The position numbers were made by a program, and so were the translations under genes. A stretch of 16,132 bases of DNA from Anaerolineae bacterium. Its GTDB lineage: Bacteria > Chloroflexota > Anaerolineae > B4-G1 > DUEL01. This document shows, in pieces, positions 1 through 9,044 of the stretch. The notes under the pieces are model-generated. The model saw only the letters and a list, made by a program, of their open reading frames with translations, searched no databases and was not told the DNA's origin. Each line of letters starts with the position of its first letter. The first letter of the stretch is position 1. The stretch is taken from the NCBI GenBank assembly GCA_029932895.1, contig JAOZPF010000027.1, positions 1 to 16,132 on the forward strand. Reading direction: 5' to 3'.

Positions 1-1
1 A

Positions 2-178
2 ACCGCCGCCAACACCGGCCGCCCGGCGGCCTTCTCTGATAGCAACGGGGCCAGTCGCGCCTTCCACAACATCGCTCGCCGGCTGCTGGGAGAGGACGTG
101 CCGTTTGCACCGCTGGAGGAACCAGGGTTCTTCAAACGCCTCTTGCGACGCGTACGCACCGAGGGGGAACAGTCATGA
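2..178 (+). CDS. minD: Septum site-determining protein MinD, C-terminal end (partial)
   Basis: The open frame runs in from the left edge and ends at TGA 176-178, giving 58 residues. MinD is a membrane-binding P-loop ATPase that with MinE positions the division septum. The ATPase motifs lie outside the window. What is visible fits the MinD C-terminus: a segment with FHNIARRLLGEDVPF, like the FxxIxxRLLGEEVPF part of the family, followed by FFKRLLRRV. The latter is a basic amphipathic helix of the kind MinD uses to bind the membrane when ATP-bound. The stop overlaps the minE start (ATGA), so the two are probably translationally coupled. The call rests on this short tail plus the minE neighbour; a related ParA/MinD-type ATPase is the only real alternative. 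Confidence 0.85.
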   Translation, partial: TAANTGRPAAFSDSNGASRAFHNIARRLLGEDVPFAPLEEPGFFKRLLRRVRTEGEQS

Positions 179-441
179 AGATACTAGAGCTCTTTCGCCG
201 CCGCCGAGAGCCGCCCAGCAGCAAGATCGCCCAGGAGCGGCTGCGCCTGGTGCTGGCCCACGACCGTGCCAATATCTCCCCTGGATTGTTGGATACCCTC
301 AAGGACGAAATCATCGTTGTCATCTCCCGCCACGTCGACATCGATCCGCAGGGCGTGGAGGTCACTTTCTCGGAAGGCCCCCACGAAAGCCGCCTGGTAG
401 CCGACATCCCTCTCAAGTCGCAACGGCGGCGCAGACGATGA
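175..441 (+). CDS. minE: Cell division topological specificity factor MinE
   Basis: An 88-residue protein, the usual size for MinE. MinE stimulates the MinD ATPase, releases MinD from the membrane and so restricts the division inhibitor to the cell poles. The N-terminus MKILELFRRRRE resembles the membrane-targeting start of MinE, and IAQERLRLVLAHDR (about residues 19-32) matches the anti-MinCD helix (IAKERLQIIVAxxR in the family). LKDEIIVVISRHVDIDP and the following VEVTF strand fit the topological specificity domain. The protein ends in a run of five arginines, which is more basic than usual. The ATG overlaps the minD stop by four bases, with a GAGGGG Shine-Dalgarno at 161-166. No minC gene is visible here; it may lie upstream or be absent. 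Confidence 0.93.
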   Translation: MKILELFRRRREPPSSKIAQERLRLVLAHDRANISPGLLDTLKDEIIVVISRHVDIDPQGVEVTFSEGPHESRLVADIPLKSQRRRRR

Positions 442-468
442 GGCGCTGCTAGCACGCCGAGAGGAGAT

Positions 469-1593
469 ATGCACAGAGCCCAGGCCTGGCAACGATTTGA
501 CTTTGTCCTGCTGATCACCGTCCTGCTGCTGGTTGCCCTGGGAGTGGGCATGATCCGCAGCGCCAATCTGTCCACCCCCGATCTGGCCGACCTGTGGCGG
601 CGGCAAGCCACCTTTGCCGCCATCGGCCTGGCCCTTTTCTTCCTCGCCGCTGCCATCCCCCCTACTTGGTTCCGCTACGTCTGGTGGGAGGGATACCTTC
701 TGGCAATAGGGCTGCTGATCCTGGTTCTCTTTATCGGCGAGAGCGAGATCGGGAACGTGCGGCGCTGGTTCTTTGTCGGCGACTTTCGCCTCCAACCATC
801 CTTCCCGGCGATGCTGCTCCACGTCGTGGCAATGGCCGCCCTTCTCGACCGCAAGCCCCGCAGGGAGCGTCGCCTGGCTATGGAGGGAGAGGTCAACGAA
901 GAGACGCCTGGGCTGATCCTGTACCTCATCTCCGGCGTGATGAGCCTGGCCTTGGCCGGGCTGGTCTTTTTGGAACCGGATATGAGCACGGCGCTGATCT
1001 TTGTCGTCATCTGGTTCGCCGTCGCCTTTGTCGCCCGCGTCCCGCTGCTTTACTTGCTGGGCACGGTTCTGGCCGGGCTGGGTGCGATACCCCCCCTGTG
1101 GAAAGTGATGAAGCCCTACCAGCAGGAGCGCATCCTGACCTTTCTCAACCCATCCCGCGACCCCGGAGCGCTCTACAACATCACCCAGGCGCTGACCAGC
1201 ATCGGCTCTGGCGGACTATGGGGGCAGAACTATGGCGCGGGCGCCCAAAGTCAGTTGCACTTTTTGCGCGTGCGCCACACGGACTTTATCTTTTCAGTCA
1301 TCGGTGAGGAGTTGGGGTTCATCGGCACGGTGTTGCTGATACTTCTCTTCCTTCTCCTGGCCTGGCGACTGTTCCGCGCCGCGCTCCTGGCCCAGAACCG
1401 GCTGGGACGGCTGGTGGTGGCTGGCGCAGGGGCGGTGATCTTTTTTCCGCTCATCGTCAACATCGGGATGAACATCGGCCTGCTGCCCGTCACCGGCCTG
1501 CCGCTCCCCTTTATCAGCTACGGCGGCACCGCCCTGCTCACCTCGATGGTGGCGATGGGGCTGGTGGAGAGCGTGGCGATGCGAGCGGAATAG
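469..1593 (+). CDS. rodA: Rod shape-determining protein RodA (SEDS peptidoglycan glycosyltransferase)
   Basis: A 374-residue polytopic membrane protein of typical RodA length with about ten hydrophobic segments. RodA polymerises lipid II into glycan strands with a class B PBP during side-wall growth. Family signatures are clear: LEPDMSTAL in the middle, NITQALTSIGSGGLWG, the loop motif RHTDFIFSVIGEELGF, and the C-terminal NIGMNIGLLPVTGLPLPFISYGGTA split over the last helices. D272 in HTDFIF corresponds to the essential Asp of SEDS enzymes. FtsW is the alternative, but the minDE context and the HTDFIF/GLPLPF form favour RodA. A GAGGAG sequence at 461-466 precedes the ATG. The gene follows minE by 27 bases and belongs to the same shape and division operon. 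Confidence 0.93.
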   Translation: MHRAQAWQRFDFVLLITVLLLVALGVGMIRSANLSTPDLADLWRRQATFAAIGLALFFLAAAIPPTWFRYVWWEGYLLAIGLLILVLFIGESEIGNVRRWFFVGDFRLQPSFPAMLLHVVAMAALLDRKPRRERRLAMEGEVNEETPGLILYLISGVMSLALAGLVFLEPDMSTALIFVVIWFAVAFVARVPLLYLLGTVLAGLGAIPPLWKVMKPYQQERILTFLNPSRDPGALYNITQALTSIGSGGLWGQNYGAGAQSQLHFLRVRHTDFIFSVIGEELGFIGTVLLILLFLLLAWRLFRAALLAQNRLGRLVVAGAGAVIFFPLIVNIGMNIGLLPVTGLPLPFISYGGTALLTSMVAMGLVESVAMRAE

Positions 1594-1597
1594 CGCC

Positions 1598-2683
1598 ATG
1601 ACAGCGCCGACGCCAGGTTCGCAGGAGTCAACGACGGCAACGGTGGCGCTGGCACGGGCCGAAACCAGGCGGGCAACGGTGGCGGCCTCGCTGGAGGGGA
1701 TCGCCGCCAAGGTGAACCTGCGTGGAGTGCGGCAGGTGCTGGTCAAGCCGAACTTTGTCACCCCCCACCGCCAGTTGGCCACCACCCACGTGGACGGCGT
1801 ACGGGCGACGCTCGACTTTATCCGGCAGCGATACGACGGTCCAGTGGTGATCGCCGAGGGAGCTGCGATGTCCCCCACCGAGGCAAGTTTTCGCGCCTAT
1901 GGCTACCAGTCACTGGTGAAAGAGTACGGCGTCGAGCTGCGTGACCTCAACACAGACGATACGGTCACGGTCACGGCCTACGACCGGCATCTACGCCCGA
2001 TGAAACTCCGCCTGGCGCGGACGGTGGCCGAGGCCGACTTCCGCATCTCGATCTGCCCACCCAAGACTCACGACAATGTCCTCGTCACCCTCTCGATCAA
2101 AAACATCGTCATGGGTTCACTGGTCAACCCTCACGCCAGCGGCGGCCGCGCAACAGCCGGGCCGCTGCAACGGGCCATGCGCTTCCTGGGTCGCCTGATG
2201 CCCCACTGGTACCACCACCTGGCGCTGGCCGAATGGGTCAAGGGAGCTCTCCTGGGCGGGCCGCGCGGGTCACAAAAGATGGCCATGCACCAATCGATCC
2301 CCATCCTCAACCTGAATCTGGCCGTCGTCGCCCCTATCGTCTGGCCCCACTTGGCCGTGATCGACGGCTGGGAAGGGATGGAGGGAGACGGCCCCGGAGA
2401 TGGCGACCCGGTCCCCTGGCACGTGGCGCTGGCTGGGACCGACCCGCTGGCGGTGGACACGCTGACCGCCCACCTGATGGGTTTTGACACGGTGGGCTAC
2501 CTCCACTACTGCCACCTGCTGGGGTTGGGAGTTGGCGACCCCCAGCGCGTCCATGTGGTTGGGAACCTGGCGGTGCCAGAGGCCCGCCGTCCGTTCCGCC
2601 CCCACTCCACAATCGAGGCCCAACTGCGGTGGAACCTCCCCGCGGCGGAGCGGTTCCTGACCACCAGCAAGCTCCGTCGTTAA
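1598..2683 (+). CDS. DUF362 domain-containing protein
   Basis: A 361-residue, apparently soluble protein recognisable as DUF362. VRQVLVKPNFV lies near residue 50; the region after it has VVIAEGAAMS, then ADFRISICPPKTHD and LSIKNIVMGSL, and near the end LAVIDGWEGMEGDGP and VALAGTDPLAVDTLTAHLMGF. This order is typical of the family, whose biochemical function is not established. Many DUF362 proteins carry a ferredoxin-like Cys cluster; this one shows only scattered cysteines and no CxxC motif, so an iron-sulfur role is not supported. The ATG lies four bases after the rodA stop with only a weak Shine-Dalgarno (GAGCGGA), so it is probably the last gene of the minDE-rodA unit. The product name is secure to family level only. 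Confidence 0.85.
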   Translation: MTAPTPGSQESTTATVALARAETRRATVAASLEGIAAKVNLRGVRQVLVKPNFVTPHRQLATTHVDGVRATLDFIRQRYDGPVVIAEGAAMSPTEASFRAYGYQSLVKEYGVELRDLNTDDTVTVTAYDRHLRPMKLRLARTVAEADFRISICPPKTHDNVLVTLSIKNIVMGSLVNPHASGGRATAGPLQRAMRFLGRLMPHWYHHLALAEWVKGALLGGPRGSQKMAMHQSIPILNLNLAVVAPIVWPHLAVIDGWEGMEGDGPGDGDPVPWHVALAGTDPLAVDTLTAHLMGFDTVGYLHYCHLLGLGVGDPQRVHVVGNLAVPEARRPFRPHSTIEAQLRWNLPAAERFLTTSKLRR

Positions 2684-2725
2684 TTCCGCCGGTAACTACT
2701 CTGACAATGTTAGATTAGACGCACA

Positions 2726-2850
2726 CTAGCAGGTCGTCGAAGATGTAGTTTAGCCCCTCGTGGGCGGCCTATGGGCAGCAAAATAGTTCAAAAACAAGCG
2801 AAAAACGGGCACGAACCCCTATGCTACAGGTCTCCCCGACAACCTGCTAG
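2726..2850. repeat. MITE-like segment with 14-bp imperfect terminal inverted repeats
   Basis: The left arm CTAGCAGGTCGTCG (2726-2739) and the right arm CGACAACCTGCTAG (2837-2850) are reverse complements except for one position. The 97 bases between them contain no meaningful ORF. Short size, terminal inverted repeats and an intergenic position fit a miniature inverted-repeat element or a remnant of an insertion sequence. No clear target-site duplication was found at the ends, so a long-range stem in a transcript is also possible. Whether it recurs in the genome cannot be seen from this window. Confidence 0.5.
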
Positions 2851-2874
2851 AGCGAATTTAGAAAAAAACGAATC

Positions 2875-2971
2875 GTAGCACAGCAATTTGTCCTGGATTG
2901 CGGACAAATTGGCACCTACAACCACGGTGGTTGGGAGAATTCGTTCCTCTCCTCATTCGTTGTAGTGCTGC
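2875..2971. repeat. Nested inverted repeats / hairpin cluster
   Basis: A perfect 10-bp stem CAATTTGTCC (2884-2893) / GGACAAATTG (2902-2911) has an 8-base loop. It is extended beyond an internal loop by GTAG (2875-2878) / CTAC (2915-2918). A second near-perfect palindrome, CAACCAC (2919-2925) / GTGGTTG (2927-2933), follows at once. An outer pairing of GTAGCAC (2875-2881) with GTGCTGC (2965-2971), which includes one G-U pair, competes with part of the first. No T-run follows the stems on the + strand, so a simple terminator is unlikely. It may be an extragenic palindromic repeat or a structured RNA. Confidence 0.5.
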
Positions 2972-3011
2972 CCCGAAATCCAACGCAGAGCCAAAAGCCT
3001 TTTGGAGTAGA

Positions 3012-3090
3012 GGCTTTAGCCGGATAAGATTGAGGGCTTTAGCCGGATAAGATTGAGGGCTTTAGCCGGAGAAGATCGAGGGCTTTAGCC
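3012..3090. repeat. 23-bp tandem repeat, about 3.4 copies
   Basis: Three adjacent 23-bp units occupy 3012-3034, 3035-3057 and 3058-3080, with a partial fourth copy at 3081-3090. Units 1 and 2 are identical and unit 3 differs at two positions. Each begins with GGCTTTAGCC, which is self-complementary around a TT centre (GGCT/AGCC). The array sits 34 bases before the glnS -35 element. Units abut with no unique spacer between them, which rules out a CRISPR. The function is unknown; it may be an interspersed repeat or a protein-binding array. Confidence 0.85.
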
Positions 3091-3123
3091 CCACGTGGAT
3101 TGCGGCACGGTGACCGGGCGAAC

Positions 3124-3151
3124 CTGACAAAATGCCAGAATGTGCTAAAAT
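3124..3151 (+). promoter_or_regulatory. Probable sigma-70/sigma-A promoter for glnS operon
   Basis: A -35-like CTGACA (3124-3129) is separated by 16 bases from a -10-like TAAAAT (3146-3151). The -10 carries an extended TG motif (TG at 3143-3144), giving TGCTAAAAT. Transcription would start near 3158 and give a very short leader. A strong Shine-Dalgarno, AGAGGAGGT (3164-3172), lies six bases before the glnS ATG at 3179. Confidence 0.65.
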
Positions 3152-3178
3152 GGATAACTGTTCAGAGGAGGTGCTAAA

Positions 3179-4861
<1,683 letters not shown>

Positions 4862-4871
4862 GGACAGGGAG

Positions 4872-6392
4872 ATGACCGTTCGCGTTCGCTTCGCACCGAG
4901 CCCCACCGGGGAGCCGCACATCGGCAACGTGCGCACGGTGGTCTTTAACTGGCTCTTTGCCCGCAAGATGGGCGGACAGTTTATCCTGCGCATTGAGGAC
5001 ACCGACCGCACACGTTACCGGCCCGAGACAATCCCGGTTATTATGGACGGGCTGCGTTGGCTGGGGCTGGATTGGGACGAGGGACCCAGCGTGGACGAAC
5101 TGCGCCGCTCGGGGGTGGAGAACCCCGCGGCGTATGGGGTCGGCGGGCCGCGCGGCCCCTACATCCAGTCCGAACGGCTGGAGCTGTACCGCCAGGTGGC
5201 AAACGAGCTGCTCGAACGGGGCTGGGCCTATCGCTGCAATTGCACCCCGGAGCGGTTGGCACAGGTGCGGGAGGCACAACGGGCACGCAAGCTGCCCATT
5301 ATGTATGATCGCCACTGCCGCGACCTCCCCCCGGACGCCATCTCGCCCGACGAACCCCACGTCATCCGCCTCAAGGTCCCTTTGAGCGGCCAGACAGTCG
5401 TCCACGACGTTATCAAGGGCGACGTGGTCCTCGAGAACAACGAGCTTGACGACCAGGTGCTCCTCAAGTCGGACGGCTTCCCCACCTATCACCTGGCTGT
5501 CGTGGTGGACGACCACGATATGCAGATCACCCACGTCATCCGCGGGGACGACTGGATCGTCAGCACACCCAAGCGCATCCTGATCTACCAGGCAATGGGA
5601 TGGGAAATTCCCGTCTATTGCCACGTGCCGCTGGTGACGATGCCCGGCGGCAAAAAGCTAGCCAAACGGGCGGGGGCGACCTCCATCACCGAGTTCCGCG
5701 CCCAGGGCTATCTGCCCGCGGCGTTGTTCAACTTTCTGGCCCTGCTCGGCTGGTCCCCCGGTGAGGGGGAGGAACGCGAGATCTTTGACCGCGAGGAGCT
5801 GATCGAACGGTTCGATCTCTTCCGCGTCAACCGCGCTCCGGCATCCTTCTCCTACGACAAGCTTGACTGGATGAACGGCGTCTACATCCGCCGCACCCCG
5901 CAGGAGATGCTGCTGGAAAGCCTGATTCCGGTCTGGCAACAAGCGGGGCTGGTACCCGCCCCCTGCCCGGAAGAGATGCGACCGACTCTGCGGCGGATCG
6001 TGCCGCTGGTTCAGGAGCGGCTCAAGCGGCTGACCGATGTGGTCGAACTGACCGATTTCTTCTTTGTCGATTTCGAGCCGACGGTCGAGTTGTTGCTGTT
6101 CCCCAAGCTCAAGCTGGACGCGGAAAAGGGGCTTGATGTGCTGGAACAGGCGCGGCGCGTTCTGGCCGAGGTGGATGATTTCAGCGCCGCGGAGGTAGAG
6201 AGTGTGCTCCGGGCACTGGTGGAGGAGCTGGGGCTCAAGAACAGGCAGGTTCTGGGCATCATCCGTATGGCCGTGACGGGCAAGATCGTCTCCCCACCTC
6301 TCTTTGGCACGATCAGTATCCTGGGCAGGGAAAAGGTGCTCCAGCGCCTGGACCAGGCCACGCAGGTGCTGAAGCAGAAAACACACGGATAG
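4872..6392 (+). CDS. gltX: Glutamyl-tRNA synthetase (GluRS)
   Basis: A 506-residue bacterial-type class Ic synthetase that charges tRNA-Glu. RFAPSPTGEPHIGNVRTVVFNW gives the HIGH motif in the form HIGN (16-19), and LRIEDTDRTRY follows it. C122-x-C124 with Y145-x-x-x-C149 matches the zinc-binding signature seen in many bacterial GluRS proteins. RGDDWIVSTPKRILIYQAMGW precedes the second signature, which here reads KLAKR (262-266) where KLSKR is usual. FNFLALLGWSPG and a helical C-terminal anticodon-binding half follow, so the protein is full length. It lies 10 bases after glnS, with AGGGAG just before its ATG, so the pair is probably cotranscribed. With a GlnRS encoded next door, it is expected to be the discriminating form. 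Confidence 0.95.
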   Translation: MTVRVRFAPSPTGEPHIGNVRTVVFNWLFARKMGGQFILRIEDTDRTRYRPETIPVIMDGLRWLGLDWDEGPSVDELRRSGVENPAAYGVGGPRGPYIQSERLELYRQVANELLERGWAYRCNCTPERLAQVREAQRARKLPIMYDRHCRDLPPDAISPDEPHVIRLKVPLSGQTVVHDVIKGDVVLENNELDDQVLLKSDGFPTYHLAVVVDDHDMQITHVIRGDDWIVSTPKRILIYQAMGWEIPVYCHVPLVTMPGGKKLAKRAGATSITEFRAQGYLPAALFNFLALLGWSPGEGEEREIFDREELIERFDLFRVNRAPASFSYDKLDWMNGVYIRRTPQEMLLESLIPVWQQAGLVPAPCPEEMRPTLRRIVPLVQERLKRLTDVVELTDFFFVDFEPTVELLLFPKLKLDAEKGLDVLEQARRVLAEVDDFSAAEVESVLRALVEELGLKNRQVLGIIRMAVTGKIVSPPLFGTISILGREKVLQRLDQATQVLKQKTHG

Positions 6393-6420
6393 CGCGAACG
6401 ACGCCTGTGCAGAGAGGGTG

Positions 6421-9024
6421 ATGTGCCCTGCTCCGCACGCATTTTTTGAGCAATTCGTGGAAACGTTACTCGCTTTTCGCTGGTATCTCGTTCTTCAACT
6501 GTTCGGCCTGGCCGCGCTCCCATTGGCCCTGCGCCTCTTTGGTCGCCTCCCAGGCCGCGGCTATGCCCTGGCGCGTCCGTTGGGCCTCCTTATGGGCGGG
6601 TGGGCTTTCTGGCTCCTCCTCACCTTCGGCTGGCTGCCCAACACGGCGGGGGCCGTGCTGGCGGCGTTGGCGCTACTGCTCGCTTTTGGCCTGGCGCTGC
6701 GGTTTGGCCATCGACCACCAGACCGTCAGCCTCTCTCCGCTCGCCACATCATCGCCGTCGAGCTCGTCTTCGGCGTCGCTTTTGTCGCCTGGTGCCTGGT
6801 CCGCGCTCATATGCCGCGCATCGAGACATCCGGTGGGGAAAAGTGGATGGAGATCGCTTTTCTGAACAGCGTCCTGCGCGCGGACCGCTTCCCCCCTCAG
6901 GACCCCTGGCTCTCTGGTTTTGGCATCTCCTATTACTACTTTGGCTATGTGATGATGGCGATGCTGACGCGCCTGGCCAACGTCCCCGCCACCATCGGCT
7001 TTAACCTGGGCATCGCCACCATCTTTGCCCTCACCTGTGGCGGGGCCTACGGGCTGGTTTACGCTCTTTTGGCGCGAGGAGATAAGCGGCAGGCAGGTTG
7101 GCAAGCGCTTTTTGGCCCCCTTCTGGTCGCCCTCGCCGGCAACCTGGAAGGAGTGCTGGAGGTCCTCCACGCGCGGGGGCTCTTCTCCGCCGCCTTCTGG
7201 CAGTGGCTGGACATCCGCTCCCTCAACGTCCCTCCTCCACCACTTGCCGAGGGGAGCTGGATGCCCACGCGCTTTATCTGGTGGTGGCAGGCTTCACGGG
7301 TGATTCACGATACCGCACCCTGGCACACCATCGCCCACCCGGCCAACCTGGAGGTGATCGACGAGTTCCCAGCCTTTTCGTTTCTCTTGGGCGATATGCA
7401 CCCTCACCTGCTGGCCCTGCCCTTTGCCCTGTTGGCTCTGACCCTGGCCCTGGCCCTGCTGCGGCGCAATCCCAGGCCCCAAACAGCAGGCCGCCTCCTC
7501 CGCCATCTACTGCACCGCGACCCCGAAACAACAACTCTGCCGCTGGGACTGGAGAGCTGGGAACTCTTGGTGTACGCCCTCTGCCTGGGCGGGCTGGGGT
7601 TCCTCAACGTCCCCTCGGATTTTGCCATCTACCTCTTTATCACCGCCGCCGCCTTCGCCCTCCACCTCCGCAATTCGCAACCCGCAATCCGCAACTCGCA
7701 ATTCGCAACCCGCACCCTCCTCTTTGCCCTCGCCCTGGCTGGCGGCGGCCTTTTCCTCTACCTCCCCTTCTGGATCGGCCTCCGCTCCCAGGTCTCGGGC
7801 TTGATGCCCAACCTGTTCAACGGCACGCGGTTGCCCCAGTTCATAGTGATGTTCGGCCCTCTCCTGCTCCCGCTCGCCACGCTGACGGTGGCCTCGGCGC
7901 GGGTGCGGCGGGTGAAGGCAGCCGACATCGCAGTCTGGACCGTCACCCTTCTTATGGCTACACTCTCCTTCCTCCTGCTGGCCGTCGTCATCACCCCCCA
8001 GGGACGCGAGTACTGGCTTGCATACCGCAGCGGCAGCCCGATCCCCGGCCTGGAGGGTATTCCAAATGCGCCCCTGCTGATCGCCGCCCGCCTGAAAGAG
8101 CGGCTGCTGACCCCGTGGACCCCGTTGGTGCTGGCCGTGCCACTCGTCACCACGTTTCTGATTCTGATCCGCCGCTCCGGCCCCGAAAAACCCGGGGAGA
8201 CGCAACCAGCAACTCTCCAACCCGAGCTCTCTTACGTCCTCCTGTTGATCGCCACCGGCAGCCTCCTCGCCCTCTCCGTCGAGTTCGTCTATGTGCGCGA
8301 TCTCTTTGGCACGCGGATGAACACTGTTTTCAAGTTCTATTTCCAGGTCTGGGTTCTGTGGAGCATTGCCGCCGCCTACGGCCTGGGACGGCTCGTCCGT
8401 TCCCGGAGCCCAGTCTCCAGGCTCGTCCTGGGAACCTCTCTGGTGCTGGTCGTCGCCAGTCTGATCTACCTGGCCCTGGCTATCCCGACGCGAGCGCGAG
8501 AGCACAGCGATCTCCCCACCCTCGACGGCGCGGCTTATCTCGCCCAATCCCACGCCGCGGACATGGCCGCCATCAGCTGGCTGAACAGGCAGATCGAGGG
8601 CACGCCGGTCGTTCTGGAGGCCCCTGCCGACCACGGTGGCGGTTACACGTACGAGGGACGGGTCTCTGCCTTCACCGGGCTGCCAACTCTGCTGGGATGG
8701 AGTGGCCATGAGCAGCAATGGCGTGGTACGTACGAGGAGCAGGCGCACCGCGAGCCGGTCATCGAGACGATCTATAGCACAAACAACCCGGCGGAAACCC
8801 TGACGCTCTTGCGGGAGTACGACGTTCAGTACGTCTATGTCGGCCCGGTGGAATGGGACCGCTATCCCGCCGCAGGGCTGACCAAGTTCGCCCGCTTTAT
8901 GGAGGTGGTCTATGACGCCGACGGCGTGGTCATTTACCGCCGCGCGGCATCCACGACGGACATTCCCCCCCGTCCACCAGGGCCGCAGCGTCCCCACGGC
9001 GGGGAGATAGCGCCGCAGCCGTAA
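6421..9024 (+). CDS. YYY membrane protein (DUF2298, Chlor_Arch_YYY family)
   Basis: A highly hydrophobic protein of 867 residues with many membrane helices. The family hallmark YYYxG is present as YYYFG at 171-175, in a loop after GEKWMEIAFLNSVLRADRFPPQDPWLSG. Other family-like blocks are GNLEGVLEVLH, FSFLLGDMHPHLLALPFALL and, in the second half, EFVYVRDLFGTRMNTVFKFYFQVW. After the last helix a soluble domain contains LLGWSGHEQQWRG and LREYDVQYVYVGPVE. The family occurs mainly in Chloroflexi and archaea; a GT-C-type glycosyltransferase role is inferred from architecture, not shown. ATG 6421 is chosen over GTG 6418 because AGAGAGG (6411-6417) would touch the GTG; the spacing is short even for ATG. 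A heptanucleotide repeat lies inside the gene at 7669-7717. It starts 28 bases after gltX. Confidence 0.88.
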   Translation: MCPAPHAFFEQFVETLLAFRWYLVLQLFGLAALPLALRLFGRLPGRGYALARPLGLLMGGWAFWLLLTFGWLPNTAGAVLAALALLLAFGLALRFGHRPPDRQPLSARHIIAVELVFGVAFVAWCLVRAHMPRIETSGGEKWMEIAFLNSVLRADRFPPQDPWLSGFGISYYYFGYVMMAMLTRLANVPATIGFNLGIATIFALTCGGAYGLVYALLARGDKRQAGWQALFGPLLVALAGNLEGVLEVLHARGLFSAAFWQWLDIRSLNVPPPPLAEGSWMPTRFIWWWQASRVIHDTAPWHTIAHPANLEVIDEFPAFSFLLGDMHPHLLALPFALLALTLALALLRRNPRPQTAGRLLRHLLHRDPETTTLPLGLESWELLVYALCLGGLGFLNVPSDFAIYLFITAAAFALHLRNSQPAIRNSQFATRTLLFALALAGGGLFLYLPFWIGLRSQVSGLMPNLFNGTRLPQFIVMFGPLLLPLATLTVASARVRRVKAADIAVWTVTLLMATLSFLLLAVVITPQGREYWLAYRSGSPIPGLEGIPNAPLLIAARLKERLLTPWTPLVLAVPLVTTFLILIRRSGPEKPGETQPATLQPELSYVLLLIATGSLLALSVEFVYVRDLFGTRMNTVFKFYFQVWVLWSIAAAYGLGRLVRSRSPVSRLVLGTSLVLVVASLIYLALAIPTRAREHSDLPTLDGAAYLAQSHAADMAAISWLNRQIEGTPVVLEAPADHGGGYTYEGRVSAFTGLPTLLGWSGHEQQWRGTYEEQAHREPVIETIYSTNNPAETLTLLREYDVQYVYVGPVEWDRYPAAGLTKFARFMEVVYDADGVVIYRRAASTTDIPPRPPGPQRPHGGEIAPQP
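7669..7717 (+). repeat. Heptanucleotide tandem repeat (CGCAAYY, 7 units) within the YYY gene
   Basis: Seven consecutive 7-base units start at 7669. Six fit CGCAAYY (CGCAATT, CGCAACC, CGCAATC, CGCAACT, CGCAATT, CGCAACC) and the last is CGCACCC. Three units make 21 bases, so the protein shows a seven-residue repeat, RNSQPAI then RNSQFAT. It lies in a short loop between two predicted membrane helices. Because seven is not a multiple of three, gain or loss of one unit would shift the frame of the gene. Confidence 0.9.
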
Positions 9025-9044
9025 CGGGAGGCAGGAAGCGAGGT

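Larger units (their letters stand above)
2684..3178 (+). other. Repeat-rich intergenic region upstream of glnS
   Basis: About 495 bases without a supported gene on either strand. It is visibly more AT-rich than the flanking genes. From left to right it holds a 125-bp segment bounded by imperfect inverted repeats (2726-2850), a hairpin cluster (2875-2971), a small perfect hairpin (CCAAAA/TTTTGG, 2991-3005), a 23-bp tandem repeat array (3012-3090), and the glnS promoter and ribosome binding site (3124-3172). No T-box consensus, tRNA or rho-independent terminator with an adjacent T-run was seen, so how the upstream operon ends is not clear. Confidence 0.8.

Noticed and set aside
2884..2911. A rho-independent terminator for the rodA-DUF362 unit
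   Set aside because: The stem is strong but AT-rich, and no T-run follows on the + strand. On the - strand the T-run (complement of 2862-2868) is about 15 bases away from the stem.
2860..2975. A T-box riboswitch upstream of the synthetase genes
   Set aside because: The AGGGTGGNACCGCG-type consensus and a terminator helix with a T-run are missing. ACCACGGTGG at 2921-2930 is only a palindrome, and the best promoter lies downstream.
3012..3090. A CRISPR array
   Set aside because: The 23-bp units abut directly with no unique spacers, and no cas genes are present.
7098..8711. A 537-codon open frame on the + strand in another frame within the YYY gene
   Set aside because: It is Pro/Arg-rich with no domain and lies wholly inside the DUF2298 frame. 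It is a shadow of that gene.
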